Below are positions 35,697 through 48,468 of a stretch of DNA of 64,000 bases, one piece after another; the stretch's first letter is position 1; the number at the start of each line of letters is the position of its first letter. A model generated the notes under the pieces. The model was not told where the DNA came from. It worked only from the letters and a program-made list of their open reading frames with translations, and did no database searches. A program made the position numbers and the translations under genes. The DNA is taken from NCBI GenBank assembly GCA_028826165.1, contig JAPDFW010000079.1, forward strand, positions 1-64,000, in the 5' to 3' direction. This DNA is from Anaeramoeba ignava. Lineage: Eukaryota > Metamonada > Anaeramoebidae.

Positions 35697-35873
35697 TTTA
35701 ACAAAAAGAACAAAAACAAAAATATTTTTTTTTTCTTTTCGGGATTTTTTTTGAATTCAAAAGAGAAAAAAGAAGAAAAAAGAAGAAAAAGTGAAAAATT
35801 TTTCTTTTTGAAATGAAATCAAATCAAATAAAAGCAAAAAAAAAGAAAAAGAAAAAGAAAATTAATTGAAAAT

Positions 35874-38800
35874 TCATTTCTTTTGTAAAAGTGGAGTAAC
35901 TGGTTGATTATCAAGAGTTTCATCTTTATTACTTTTATTATCTTCTGAATCACTATCTTCCAAATTATTATTATTATTGTTATTATTATTGTTATTATTG
36001 TTATTATTGTTATTATTATTTTCATCTTCAATTGAATCATCAACTTTTTTCTTTTCAGGAGGAATAGGAATCATTTTAACAATAAAAACCCAAACAGAAC
36101 AAATTGAATTATGATAAGTTTTAACATAAGCACCAACAGAAAAACAAACATCTTTATTAGTTTCTTTATGGAAATCATAATGTTCCAAAACATAATTTCT
36201 AATTCGAGAAGGATCAATATAAGAAAAATTAATAGGAACACCTTGAAATGAATAACCTGGAGGTGTAACTTGTGTTAATTTTCCTTTCCAAAGGAAATAT
36301 TCCTTTTTATCTTTTTCATCAATTTTTCCTAATGCTAATTTCTCAAAAAATTCTAATCCACTTTCAATTACTGGAACCATTTTTTGGATTTTTGGTGTTT
36401 TTAAATGTTCTCCATGTCTCCAATTAGTAAATCCTGAAAAAACTTCTTCTCTTATTTGTATTTGAATTGAACGAGCTCTTCCATCTGTTAATCTTTTAAA
36501 AAATTAAAAATTTAAATTAAAATTTCAAATTTCATGTTTTTGGAAAATTTTTTATAAAAATATTTTATAATAATTTACTTAGGTCCAATTCTCTTATGTT
36601 CATAATAAGGTTTAACATCAATAGTAAAATCTTTATCAACAAAAGGATTCCATAAATCATCATTTTCAAAATCATAAGTAATTTTAGCAGGATCTAAAGA
36701 AGGTTGAATATTAGCCCATAAATTTTTATGATTTGCAACAATATGTAATTGAGAATAAGGAAGAGAAATTCTATCACTTGAAAAATGAACAATATTAAAT
36801 AATTGGAATTCTTTTTCTGCTTTTGGAGTTTCTTTTGGAATTTGGTTTTTGTTTTGATCCTTTTCATCTTCAATACTTAAATCACTATCTAAAAGAGCTT
36901 CTTTATTATCATTTTTAATTTCCTCTTTATCTTCAACTTTTTTTTTTAAAAAACAAAATTTATTATTATTATTTATAAAAATTATTTTTTTAATATTCTT
37001 TTTAAATACTTTGATTTTTTCTATCAAAATCAAGACTTAATTCTCCTTTTGTTTCTCCTTTCCATTTTGAAGGAATATGATATTCTTTAGATGTTGAAGT
37101 TTCATAAAATGTTATTGATGAATCAGGTTCTCTAACAAGAACCCATGAATGACCTTCTCCTGCTTTTGTTTTTCCATAACAAAAATAAGCATCAATATTA
37201 AGTGATAAAAACATATTGACTTGAAGCATTGCATGTTCTTCTTGTGATCCTTTTCTCATTTCTAAAAAGAAATTTGGAGTGCACCAAACATCTTGTCTAT
37301 TTTATTAATTTTGATTTATTAATTTTGATTTATTAATTTTGATTTATTAATTTTCATTTATTAATTTTGATTTATTAATTTTCATTTGATTTATTAATTT
37401 TGATTTATTAATTTTGATTTATTAATTTTCATTTATTAATTTTGATTTATTAATTTTGATTTATTAATTTTGATTTATTAATTTTTGATTTATTAATTTT
37501 GATTTATTAATTTTGATTTATTAATTTTGATTTATTAATTTTTGATTTATTAATTTTGATTTATTAATTTTGATTTATTAATTTTTAATTTATTAATTTA
37601 TTTTTAATTTTAATTTATTTTTAATTTATTAATTTTGATTTATTAATTTTGATTTATTAATTTTGATTTTATTATTAATTTTCATTTTGATTTATTAATT
37701 TTCATTTATTAATTTTGATTTATTAATTTTGATTTATTAATTTTGATTTATTAATTTTGATTTATTAATTTTGATTTATTAATTTTCATTTATTAATTTT
37801 GATTTATTAATTTTGATTTATTAATTTTGATTTATTAATTTTGATTTATTAATTTTGATTTATTAATTTTGATTTATTAATTTTGATTTATTAATTTTAA
37901 TTTATTAATTTTGATTTATTAATTTTGATTTATTAATTTTAAATTTAAATTTTAATTTATTAATTTTCATTAATTTTGATTTATTAATTTTAATTTACTA
38001 ATTTAAATTTTAATTTTAATTTACCTTCCTCCAAAAGTTGTTTCATCATTTTCAAAAGTAATGCATTTAATCATTCTCGTAATTTCTCTTCTTTCTCTTA
38101 AGTTTGAAGGTAAAGTAAGAGGTGTCATGTAAGCAGGAATAAAATGTTCAGAATAATTTTCATCAGCACCTAAAATTAAGAAATCTCCTTTTTCTAAATG
38201 TTCTTGAGGTATTTTTTTCTTCCATTGTTTTTCTCTTTCAATATATTCAGGTTCAATTGGTTTTTTTAATTGGAAATTTTCAGTATTTTCTAGTTTAAAC
38301 TCAGATGGAAGATCTGGATGAAACCAAGCTCTAAGTTCAAGTTCTTGATCAGTTTCTTCACCATTATAAATTAATTTAGTACTTCTGTTAAACATTCTCG
38401 ATGAGAATTGTTTTAAACTTTGTTCATTTTTATCTATTTTTATAATTTTAATAATTTTTATTTTTATAAAATTTATTTTGAATTTAAAAATTAAAAAATA
38501 CCTTTAACATCAATATCAACTTCATAATTTTGATGAGCACCTTTCATAATTTCACTAAGAGAAACAACAGCAAACCCCAAAAAATCATCACCAGCAGCAT
38601 CTTCATCAAACATTAAAATCTTAATATTCCCAGTTTTAGCAACATTCACTTCATTTTAAAACAGGAACTCTAACTGAAAAATACAAAACTTCATCAAAAA
38701 CAGGATCAAGACATCTTTTAACAACTTTAGTTCTTTGTTTGCAACCATTCCATTCAACAATACAATATCCATCAGTTAGTCCATTTGCATCTGTAGCTCT

Positions 38801-40916
38801 TAAATTACGAGCTCTGACAATTTCAAGACCAAGATATTGTTTTCCTGGTTTTAATCTAATAACATCTCCATATTGAGTGCAAAATGGGAATTCTTCAATT
38901 TCTACTAATCCTTCAATATATCCTACTTGACTTGTTGATTTGATTTTGTTTGAATCTTGTTTTGTTATACTTATTGGTGATTGTAATACACCATAATCAA
39001 GAAAACCTCTAAGATCAATTTCACATTCTCCAATTAAATCCGAAGTTTTGATTTGACTATTTAAAAAAAGAAAAAAATTTTTTTTAACATGAAATGAAAT
39101 AAATTTAAATTAATTTAATTTACTTCCAATCATAAACTTTAGCAGTTAAATCTTCATTTTCTAAATCACTTCTAATTCCTGTATATTTAATATGACCAAC
39201 ATTTTCCCAAAAAGGATTTAAATTATTCATAACAGTAATAGATTTGCATTTAGAACTAGAAGAAAAAGGATTAAAAGAAGAACCAATTTGTAATTCAATA
39301 AAAGGATCAGCTGTTTCTTTATTTTCAGGTGCAATTAAATTTTTTGCAGACCAAGAATGAAAATGCATATTAAATGTAAAAATTTCTTGGAAATAAAAAA
39401 GAAATGATATTTCTGCTGTTTTTTGATGTTTTCCCATTAAATTTGATTTTAATCCTCCTCCTTTATGAATTTCTGTTGTTACTGTTTGTTTAATACTTCC
39501 ATTTGCTAATTCTGTAAGTAATATTTTAACTTCTCCTTGTTGAATTTTTTTTGCTCCCATACAACTTTTTTGTAAAAGCTTTTTTATAAAACAATTCAAA
39601 ACAATTTTTTAAAACAATTTAATAAATATTTTTTATAACAATTTAATAAATATTTTTTATAACAATTTCATTTATATTTTTTATAAATTTTTAATAAATA
39701 TTTTTTATAACAATTTAATTAATATTTTTATAACAATTTAATAAATATTTTTTATAACAATTTCATAAATATTTTTTATAAATTTTTAAATTTCATGTTT
39801 TTGGACAATTTTTTTATAACAATTTCATTTATATTTTTTATAAATTTTAATAAATATTTTTGGACAATTTTTAAAACAATTTAAAACAATTTCATTTATA
39901 TTTTTATAAATTTTTATTTCATATTTTTATAACAATTTCATTTATATTTTTTATAAATTTAATAAATATTTTTATAACAATTTAAAACTATTTTTATAAC
40001 AATTTCATTAATATTTTTATAAATTTTAATAAATATTTTTATAACAATTTTTAAAACAATTTTTATAACAATTTCATTAAATATTTTTTAAATTTCTAAA
40101 TTTCATATTTTTTATAACAATTTCATTTATATTTTTTTATAAATTTTTAATAAATATTTTTTATAACAATTTCATTTATATTTTTTTATATATTTCATAT
40201 TTCATATTTTTATAACAATTTCATTTATATTTTTTTATATTTCATATTTTTTCATATTTACTTCAACTGTTAAAAATTGTGTATCAAGATCGGATAATTT
40301 AAATTTTTTTGTTCCAGTAAATTTATTAGAAAATCTTCCATTTCCACCAGTAGAAAAATCATTAAGAACTCCAGTGGTAAATTGTTTTCCTTTTTTTCCA
40401 ACAGTTTCAATTTTTCCACCTAAATGTCTATTATCAACAGTTTTAAAATTACCACCAACAGTAAATCTAATACAAGGTTTTTCAATAGAACAATTCATAA
40501 CCTTTTTTATTATTTTTATTATTATTATTATTATTAAATATAATAAAAATTTATTTTTATTTTTTAATTTAATTTTTACATGAATATCTTTGATTATAAT
40601 TTTAAATTTTCTTGGAATATCTCCCTCTTTTAAAGAAGGTACTTCTTCTGAACCTTTTTTTTCTTGTGGAATTTCTCCTTCATTTTGTTTTTCTTTTTTA
40701 TTTTCTCCATCTTTTTCAATTTGTTCTTGATTATCAATTGGTTTTAATTCATTTGAATTTTTATCATTATCATTTTCATTTTGATTTCTTCTGTCATCTT
40801 CTGAATCAGAAAGTTCAAGTAAATCATCATCTTATTATTATTATTAAAAAATAAAAACAAAAATTAAAATTTAAATTTAAAAATAAAATTTAAAATAATA
40901 AAAAACCTGAAGACAT
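35874..40916 (-). CDS. CC2D2A-like ciliary transition-zone protein
   Basis: Homologue of CC2D2A, an MKS-module protein of the ciliary transition zone. Nine exons: 40916-40907, 40830-40580, 40501-40262, 39578-39124, 39056-38502, 38433-38025, 37296-37010, 36936-36579, 36492-35874. Phases agree if one A is removed near 38655, giving about 1060 residues (human about 1620). There is an acidic N-terminus and three C2-like segments (exons 2-3; HFHSWSAKNL in exon 4; LEIVRARNLRATDANGLTDGYCIVEWNG in exon 5). The family-specific transglutaminase-like region has DVWCTPNFFLEMRKGSQEEHAMLQVNMFLSL and NLWANIQPSLDPAKITYDF. The C-terminus has YSFQGVPINFSYIDPSRI and NSICSVWVFIVKM, then a poly-Asn run. It lacks the long N-terminal coiled-coil part. 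Exon 1 is only 10 coding nt. Introns 3 and 6 are filled with repeats. Confidence 0.87.
37297..38024 (-). repeat. Intron 6 of CC2D2A: TTTATTAATTTTGA minisatellite
   Basis: 728-nt intron (donor gtaaattaaa, acceptor ttaataaaatag on the - strand). It consists almost wholly of about 50 copies of a 13-14-bp unit, TTTATTAATTTTGA, with TTTTCA variants. The neighbouring introns are 67-86 nt, so this one is repeat-expanded. Confidence 0.85.
39579..40261 (-). repeat. Intron 3 of CC2D2A: TTTATAACAATTTCATTTATA repeats
   Basis: 683-nt intron composed of diverged copies of a block TTTTTATAACAATTTCATTTATA / TTTTTATAAATTTTAATAAATA (+ strand). This family is unlike that in intron 6 of the same gene. Donor and acceptor are set by reading frame (exon 3 ends VEV region; exon 4 starts LLQKSCMGAK). 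Confidence 0.75.
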
Positions 40917-41054
40917 TTTGAAATAAAATTGAAATAAAAAAAAAATGAAAAAATGATTTTGATAAATTTATTTTTTTTTTTAAAAACAAAATAAATCCAT
41001 TTTTTTGTTTTTAATTTTTTGCTTTTAATTTGAAATTTTTAAATTTTTTTGCTT

Positions 41055-42101
41055 TTACAATCTTTTCAAATTTCTTTTTTTATTTTTATTTGTTTTTTGA
41101 TTTGTTTTTTTTATTTGATTTGATTTTGATTTTGATTTTGATTTTGAATTTGTTTTTGAATTTGTTTGAATATTTGAATCAGTTTTTTTAATAGCATGAA
41201 TTTGAGTCATTAATTTTGCATATTTTGAAAATTCTTCATAATTTTCAAGTATTAATTTTCCTGCTTCTTCATTTAAAGCTGATTCTGGATTTGGATTAAT
41301 AAGTAAGCATTTAATTACTAAAAATATATGTTTAATTCCTAAATTTGGTGACCAATCTCTTTTAATTGTATTTACACAAATTTCTCCAGTTTTTGAAACA
41401 TTTGGATGAAATATTTTTGTAATAAAATATCCTTTTAATTTTAATTTTAATTTTAATTTTGATTTTAATTTTATAAATGAATTTTAATTTTAATTTTAAT
41501 TTTAATTTTAATTTTAATTTTAATTTTAATTTTAATTTTAATTTTAATTTTAATTTTAATTTTAATTTTAATTTTAATTTTAATTTTAATTTTAATTTTA
41601 ATTTTAATTTTAATTTTAATTTTAATTTTAATTTTGATTTTGTTTTTGATTTTGAATTTTATTTAATAAATGAATTTAAATTTATTTTACCTTTTGGTGC
41701 TGAATGAGGAAAATCACTTGAAAGAACAAGTTTCATTGTAAAATTTCCACCTTCATATGGAGTTTTTTCTAAATTATTTTGTTGTTGTTTTTTTTAAATA
41801 AAAATAAATTCTTTTAAAAATTTATTAAATATTATTATTATTATTATAATTAAAATATAAATTACCAGGTCCTTGAATTATTGCATGAATTTCTGAAATA
41901 TTATCTTCTTCAAAAATTATTTTAATTCCATCTAATGGTGTTTTATTTAATTCTGCTAATTCTTTCATAACTCTTTTTAAAACCATTGGTGAAATATTTT
42001 CATTTGACTTTTTATTTTATTTTTTATTAATAAATTAAAAGAAATAATTTTAATTTTGTTTTTAGAATTAAAATTAAAAAAATAATATAAATAAAAACCA
42101 T
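41055..42101 (-). CDS. UBE2S: Ubiquitin-conjugating enzyme E2 S (APC/C K11-chain elongating E2)
   Basis: UBE2S extends Lys11-linked chains on APC/C substrates. Exons 42101-42099 (ATG only), 42007-41866, 41768-41691 and 41431-41055 sum to 600 nt, 199 residues, all phases exact. Landmarks match human UBE2[68 protein letters not shown] (catalytic Cys), [31 protein letters not shown] and [19 protein letters not shown] Lys/Ser-rich tail follows and the protein ends KKRNLKRL, equivalent to the human KKRALRRL tail that docks on APC2. Intron 3 (41432-41690) holds a TTTTAA microsatellite and one TTTATAAATGAATTTTAA unit. TCATTTTTTTT lies about 25-35 nt upstream of the ATG. Confidence 0.92.
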
Positions 42102-42199
42102 TTTATTTTAAATTGAAAAGAAAAGAAAAAAAATGAAAAAAAAAATCGTTAAAAAAAAAATAATTTAAAAAAAAAAATCGTTAAAAATCTTCTTTTCCT

Positions 42200-43920
42200 T
42201 TATTAAAATAATTTTTAATTTAATATTTAATTTAGAATTAAATTTAAAATTATAATTTATTAATAAATTTATTATTAAATTTATATTTTTTAATTCTATT
42301 TTATTTAATTTTAATTATTAAATATTTCTTTATTTAATTTTATTCCACTTTTTATTTTAATTTTTAAAATAATTTTTGATTTATTATTTAATTTAGAATT
42401 AAATTTGAAATTATATTTTTATTAATATTTTTATTATTAAATTTATATTTTCAATTCAATTTTATTTAATTTTAATTATTAATTATTTCTTTATTTAATT
42501 TTATTCCACTTTTTATTCCATTTTTAAAATAATTTTTAATTTAATATTTAATTTAGAATTAAATTTAAAATTATAATTTATTAATAAATTTATTATTAAA
42601 TTAATACTTTTTAATTCTATTTTATTTAATTTTAATTATTAAATATTTTTATTTATTTTTATTCCACTTTTTATTTTAATTTTTAAAATAATTTTTAATT
42701 TAATATTTAATTTAGAATTAAATTTAAAATTATATTTTATTAATATTTTTATTATTAAATTTATACTTTTTAATTCAATTTTATTTAATTTTAATTATTA
42801 AATATTTCTTTATTCAATTTTAATTCCACTTTTTTATTCCATTTTTAAAATAGTTTCAATTTAATATTTAATTAAAAATTAAATTTAAAATTATATTTTA
42901 TTAATAAATTTATTATTAAATTTATACTTTTTAATTCTATTTTTTATTTAATTTTAATTATTAAATATTTCTTTATTTAATTTTATTCCACTTTTTATTT
43001 TTAATTTTTAAAATAATTTTTAATTTATTATTTAATTTAAAATTAAATTTTAAAATTATATTTTATTAATAAATTTATTATTAAATTAATATTTTTTAAT
43101 TCTATTTTATTTAATTTTAATTATTAATTATTTTTTTATTTAATTTTATTCCACTTTTTATTTTAATTTTTATTCCATTTTTAAAATAGTTTCAATTTAA
43201 TATTTAATTTAGAATTAAATTTAAAATTATATTTTATTAATAAATTTATTATTAAATTTATACTTTTTAATTCTATTTTATTTAATTTTAATTATTAATT
43301 ATTTCTTTTATTTAATTTTATTCCACTTTTTTTTATTCCATTTTTAAAATAATTTTAATTTAATATTTAATTTAGAATTAAATTTAAAATTATAATTTAT
43401 TAATATTTTTATTATTAAATTTATACTTTTTAATTCAATTTTATTTAATTTTAATTATTAATTATTTCTTTATTTAATTTTATTCCACTTTTTTTTATTT
43501 TAATTTTTAAAATAATTTTTAATTTAATATTTAATTTAGAATTAAATTAAAATTATATTTTATTAATATTTTTATTATTAAATTTATATTTTTAATTCTA
43601 TTTTATTTAATTTTTAATTATTAAATATTTTTATTCAATTTTATTCCACTTTTTATTTTAATTTATTAAAATAGTTTTGATTATTATTTAATTTAGAATT
43701 AAATTTAAAATTATAATTTATTAATAAATTTATTATTAAAATAATAATTTTTAATTCAATTTTATTTAATTTTAATTATTAAATATTTCTTTATTTAATT
43801 TTATTCCACTTTTTTTTATTCCATTTTTTAAAATAATTTTGATTTATTATTTAATTTAGAATTAAATTTAAAATTATATTTTATTAATAAATTTATTATT
43901 AAATTAATACTTTTTAATTG
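42200..43920. repeat. Second AT satellite, ~160-bp unit, with TTTTATTCCACTTTTT box
   Basis: About ten units. TTCCAC landmarks lie at about 42343, 42504, 42662, 42824, 42986, 43149, 43321, 43483, 43644 and 43804 (spacings 158-172 bp). The rest of the unit (TTTAGAATTAAATTTAAAATTAT, TTTATTATTAAATTTATACTTTTTAATTC) is unrelated to the 562-3880 unit. The box is the reverse complement of that array's box and the period is the same. It lies between the divergent UBE2S (-) and FG-GAP (+) genes. 42102-42200 carries TCATTTTTT (on -) and AAAATCGTTAAAAA repeats. Confidence 0.85.
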
Positions 43921-43938
43921 GAAAATATCGATATTTTC
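43921..43938. promoter_or_regulatory. Perfect 18-bp palindrome GAAAATATCGATATTTTC
   Basis: It lies directly at the end of the second satellite, 420 bp before the FG-GAP gene. It reads identically on both strands and contains a CG, which is rare in this region. A dimeric protein could bind it; the function is unknown. From 43939 to 44359 there is no gene: AT-rich leader sequence with TTCATTTCTCTTTTCATTTT near 44222. Confidence 0.3.
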
Positions 43939-44359
43939 TTTTCTTCAATTTTCTAAAAGGAAATGAATTGTATTGAGAACATTTTTTTTGTTAAATTAAT
44001 TTAATTCAATTTAAGGATAAGAGATCCCCAAAATTTAAAAAAATTTTTTTAACTTGTTTTTGAATTCAAAAGAATTGAAAAGAAACTTGCTTTGTTTTGG
44101 TTTCTTTTCTAAATTAAAAAGAAAGATCAGTTTTAATTAAATTTATTTTAATTCATTTGGGCAAATATATTTTATTAAATCTAAAAAGAAATAAAAGAAA
44201 ACAAAAAAATTTTTTTTCAATTCATTTCTCTTTTCATTTTAAAATGTAAATCTTTCTTTTGTTTTTTTGTTATTTTTTTTGCCAGATGAAAAACAAATTA
44301 TTTATTCAATTAACCAATTATTTTTGTTTTATTTTTAAATAGTTTTAAAACACAAAAGA

Positions 44360-47300
44360 ATGATAAATTCAAAACAGTTCTTATTCATTTTTGCTTTGAT
44401 TCTCTTCTTATTTGGATTAACTCAAACTCATCAAGCTTATTCATCATCATCAAATGTCTTGAAAGATTCTTATTCTTGGGAATTAGCACAAACTATTACA
44501 TCTCCTGATTCTTCTACAACTTTTGGATTTAGTGTTTCTCTTTCTCCAACTATTTCTGTTATTGGTGATCCAAGTAAAGCAAAAGTATTGATTTATCAAC
44601 TTGAAGATGGAAATTGGAATTATTTTCAAACTTTAATAGAATCTGGTTATCCAAGTTATGGTTGGAGTGTTGCAGTTTCTCAAGATGGATTGACTACAGC
44701 TACTGGATCTCCAGATAACACATGCTTTTTTCCTTATTATTATGATGGCAGTAATTATGTATATGGTTGGCTCCCTGAAGAAGATTCTGATCCAGAAATT
44801 ATATCAGAGGGATTAAAAGGAGCTTTTACATTTGGATCAAATATGGCTATTTCAACTTATGTGAAAACTCAGTTTGTAGGAGCATCTGATTTCAATTTCA
44901 TACGTATAGTATTTGGACCATATGAATATTTTGATTTAAATGGAGCATCAGGAGAAGGTTTAGGATGGGCAGTTGATATTTCGGAAAATCCTTTTGTTGC
45001 TGTTGCTTCTTGTCTTTCAGTTAAAAAAGTATATATTTACTCAGTTTCTCGCTCAACTGGATTTACATATATTTCTGATATTACATCAACTTTGGATGGA
45101 TTTGGGAATGATGTTGCAATTTCAAATGATGGGAATGTTGTTGTTGTTGCTGCAATGGAATCAAATACAGTTGTGATTTACAGAAGATCTGGAAATAATT
45201 GGAATGAAGAAAAAGTTCTTTCAGTTGATTCTTCAAATTTTGGATCTTCAGTTTCAATTTCAGAAGATGGAAATAGAGTTGTTGTTGGAGCTAATTTAAC
45301 AGATGAAGTATATATCTATAGTTATTCTGAATCAGATTGGAATGAAGAATATGTACTTTCAGGTGCAACTAGTTTTGGAACTGATGTTTCAATTTCAGGA
45401 GATATTCTTCTTGTTTCAGCTCCTCAATCAGGAGAAGTTTCCTATTTTAATAAAACATATATCCCTCCTACTCCTCCTTTTGTTGAATTAATAGATTGTA
45501 GTTCTGGATATTCAGAATTTGAATGCTATTGGAATCAACCTGAAAATAATGTTTCTCTTTATTTCCAAATTGGTTATGGAAGTGGTTGCATTCAAATTAT
45601 AAATCCTGTTTTTGATTCATCAGAAAATGTTTTCTATCAAGAATTTAATTCTTCAATTTATCCAGGAATTTATGGAAATAAAGAATATTCAATTCAACTT
45701 CAAGCTTGCAATTTAACAGAAGATGAATGTGGAAGTCCTTCAGAATCAATAACTTTGAAAACAATGATTGATGGTGTTGAAGATTTTGAATTAATTGGAT
45801 TATCAGATTCTATTAATGTTTCATGGAACCCACCTAATGTAGAAATTATTGAAGATGTTCCTCATCTTGATCATTACGTAATAGGTTACTTTTGTGAAAA
45901 TATGGAAATTCCTGAATATTTGGATGTTGATAATACTTTAACTTCTTATCAAATTACTGGATTAGAATCTGGAAATGAATGTGAAGTTGCGATGTGGGGT
46001 TGTAGAACACCTTCATGTTCTGGAGATGATGAAGGAGAAAGTGTTGGTGATATAGTTCAAGTTGGATTTGGGACCTGTTTTAAATCTTAAATGCTTAGTT
46101 TCAAATGTTTTAGATATTGATTGTTCTTGGCTTGCTCCTGAAGGTTCTCAATCACCTTCTTATTATAATATCACTTATAAATCATATTCATTTGAAGATG
46201 AAGAAGAATATCAAACAACTCAATTATATCAAAATTTTACAGTTAAACTTCCAAATCAATATTATCAAATTAATGTTTCTGCTTGTTCTTCAAATGGAGT
46301 ATGTGGAATTATTTCATCAAAAACAATAAGAATTGCAGAGATTCCTCATCCTAATATTATCGAATCAATTTCTGAAATTGAACAAATCAAATTAAATTTC
46401 TCACAAGTATCTCAAGCAAAATCATATTTAGTTTCAATTGATAATCATTTAACTTGGATAAATTTCACAACATTAATTCCAAATGAAAATGAAATGATTG
46501 GAACAATAAATGAATTATCTGGAAATGTTGATTATTATATTTCAGTTAGAGGATGTACTGATACAAGTTGTGAACCTCAATATTTAGGAGATCAAAGTTC
46601 AACAATTACAATCAAACCTAAATTAGGGAATATAACAGGATTAAATTGTAATCCAACAATTTGTGGATTTGAATGTGAATGGAATGGATTAGAATTATCA
46701 AGTGGATTAGAAAAATATTCATTTACTTATAATTCTGAATCAATTTGTTTGGATAAATCATTAACAAGTTATTCAATTTCAGATTTACTTGGAGGAGAAA
46801 ATTATGAAATTTCAATATTTGCATCTGCTGATTTAAATTGTTCATTTAATGAATATTCAGGATTATCTTCATCAACTTCAGTTACAACTGATGAATTACC
46901 TGCTCCTTCAAATGTTCAATCTTATTCTGAAATTGAACAAATCAAATTAACTTTCTCACAAGTATCTCAAGCAAAATCATATTTAGTTTCAATTGATAAT
47001 CAATTAACTTGGATAAATTTCACAACATTAATTTCAAATGGAAATGAAATGATTGGAACAATAAATGAATTATCTGGAAATGTTGATTATTATATTTCAG
47101 TTAGAGGATGTACTGATACAAGTTGTGAACCTCAATATTTAGGAATGAAAGTTCAACAATTACAAATAAACCTAAATTAGGGAATATAACAGGATTAAAT
47201 TGTAATCCAACAATTTGTGGATTTGAATGTGAATGGAATGGATTAGAATTATCAAATGGATTAAGAGGATATTCATTATCTTATAATTCTGAATCAATTT

Positions 47301-48190
47301 GTTTGGATAAATCATTAACAAGTTACTCAGTTCCAGATTTAATTGGAGGAGAAAATTATGAAATTTCAATATTTGCATCTGCTGATTTAAATTGTTCATT
47401 TAATGAATATTCAGGATTATCTTCATCAACTTCAGTTACAACTAATATGTTACCTGCTCCTTCAAATGTTCAATCTTATTCTGAAATTGAACAAATCAAA
47501 TTAACTTTCTCACAAGTATCTGAAGCAAAATCATATTTAGTTTCAATTGATGGAAAAATGAGTTGGATAAATTTCACAACATTAATTTCAAATGGAAATG
47601 AAATGATTGGAACAATAAATGAATTATCTGGAAATGTTGATTATTATATTTCAGTTAGAGGATGCATTGATACAAGTTGTACAGTTGAATATGCAGGATA
47701 TCCAAGTTCAACAATTACAAACAAACCTAAATTAGGGAATATAACAGGATTAAATTGTAATCCAACAATTTGTGGATTTGAATGTGAATGGAATGGATTA
47801 GAATTATCAAATGGATTAAGAGGATATTCGTTATCTTATAATTCTGAATCAATTTGTTTGGCGAAATCATTAACAAAATTTTCAATTTTCAATTTAATTG
47901 GAGGAGAAAATTATGAAATTTCAATATTTGCATCTGCTGATTGGAGATGTGAAACAAATCAATATTCAGGATTATCTTCATCAACTTCAATTACAACTAT
48001 TCCTTCACCAACAGAAGAAGCTAATGATAGTTCAACAGATACAAAAGTAGTTATTCCAGCAGTTCTTGTTCCTATTATTGTTGTTGCTATTATCATTGTT
48101 GTTATCATTTGGTTAAGAAAACGTTCAAAAAAATCAAAGAATAAAAATCAAAATCAAAATAAAGAAATTGAACTTTCAGATGATGTTTAA
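44360..48190 (+). CDS. Type I surface protein: FG-GAP-like propeller and tandem fibronectin-like modules
   Basis: Signal peptide at residues 1-25 (FLFIFALILFLFGLT). FG-GAP/integrin-alpha-like propeller repeats cover residues about 40-365 (FGFSVSLSP, YGWSVAVSQDG, LGWAVDIS, FGNDVAISNDGN, FGSSVSISEDGNRVVVGA, FGTDVSISG). Cys-containing FN3-like modules then continue to about 48000. The last six modules form three near-identical pairs (period about 555 bp, starting about 46366, 46925 and 47476), with YSEIEQIKLTFSQVSQAKSY and NCNPTICGFECEWNGLEL. A TM helix (VLVPIIVVAIIIVVIIWL) and a short basic tail ending IELSDDV follow. Two 1-nt frame breaks: near 46072 (GGG for GG) and near 47143 (compare GGAGATCAAAG with GGAATGAAAG). 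The likely role is adhesion or recognition at the cell surface; there is no specific orthologue. Confidence 0.8.
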
Positions 48191-48437
48191 TTCAATCAAA
48201 AAAACAAAAACAAGCAATAACAATAACAACAAAAAGGAACAAATTTTCTTTTCTTTTCTTTTCCTTTTTTTCAATTCTTTTTTAATTCTTTTTTCAATTC
48301 TTTTTTTTACCCTTTTTTCAATTCAAAAATTAAGAAAAGAAAATAAAAAACAAAAAACAAAAATTTCATTCCACTTTTTTATTCTTTATTAATTGTTTTT
48401 TGTTTTGTTTTTGTTTTGTTTTTTGTTTTGTTTTGTT

Positions 48438-48468
<31 letters not shown>

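Noticed and set aside
37297-38024. Regular short repeats that could suggest a CRISPR array
   Set aside because: Units are 13-14 bp with no unique spacers, and they lie within an intron of a eukaryotic gene.
41425-41440. Other ATATCCTTTT strings on the + strand (about 30686 and 41428) as further U12 donors
   Set aside because: They lie on the non-coding strand at 3' splice sites of - strand genes, where the coding strand reads TTAAAAG then GATAT. They are chance matches.
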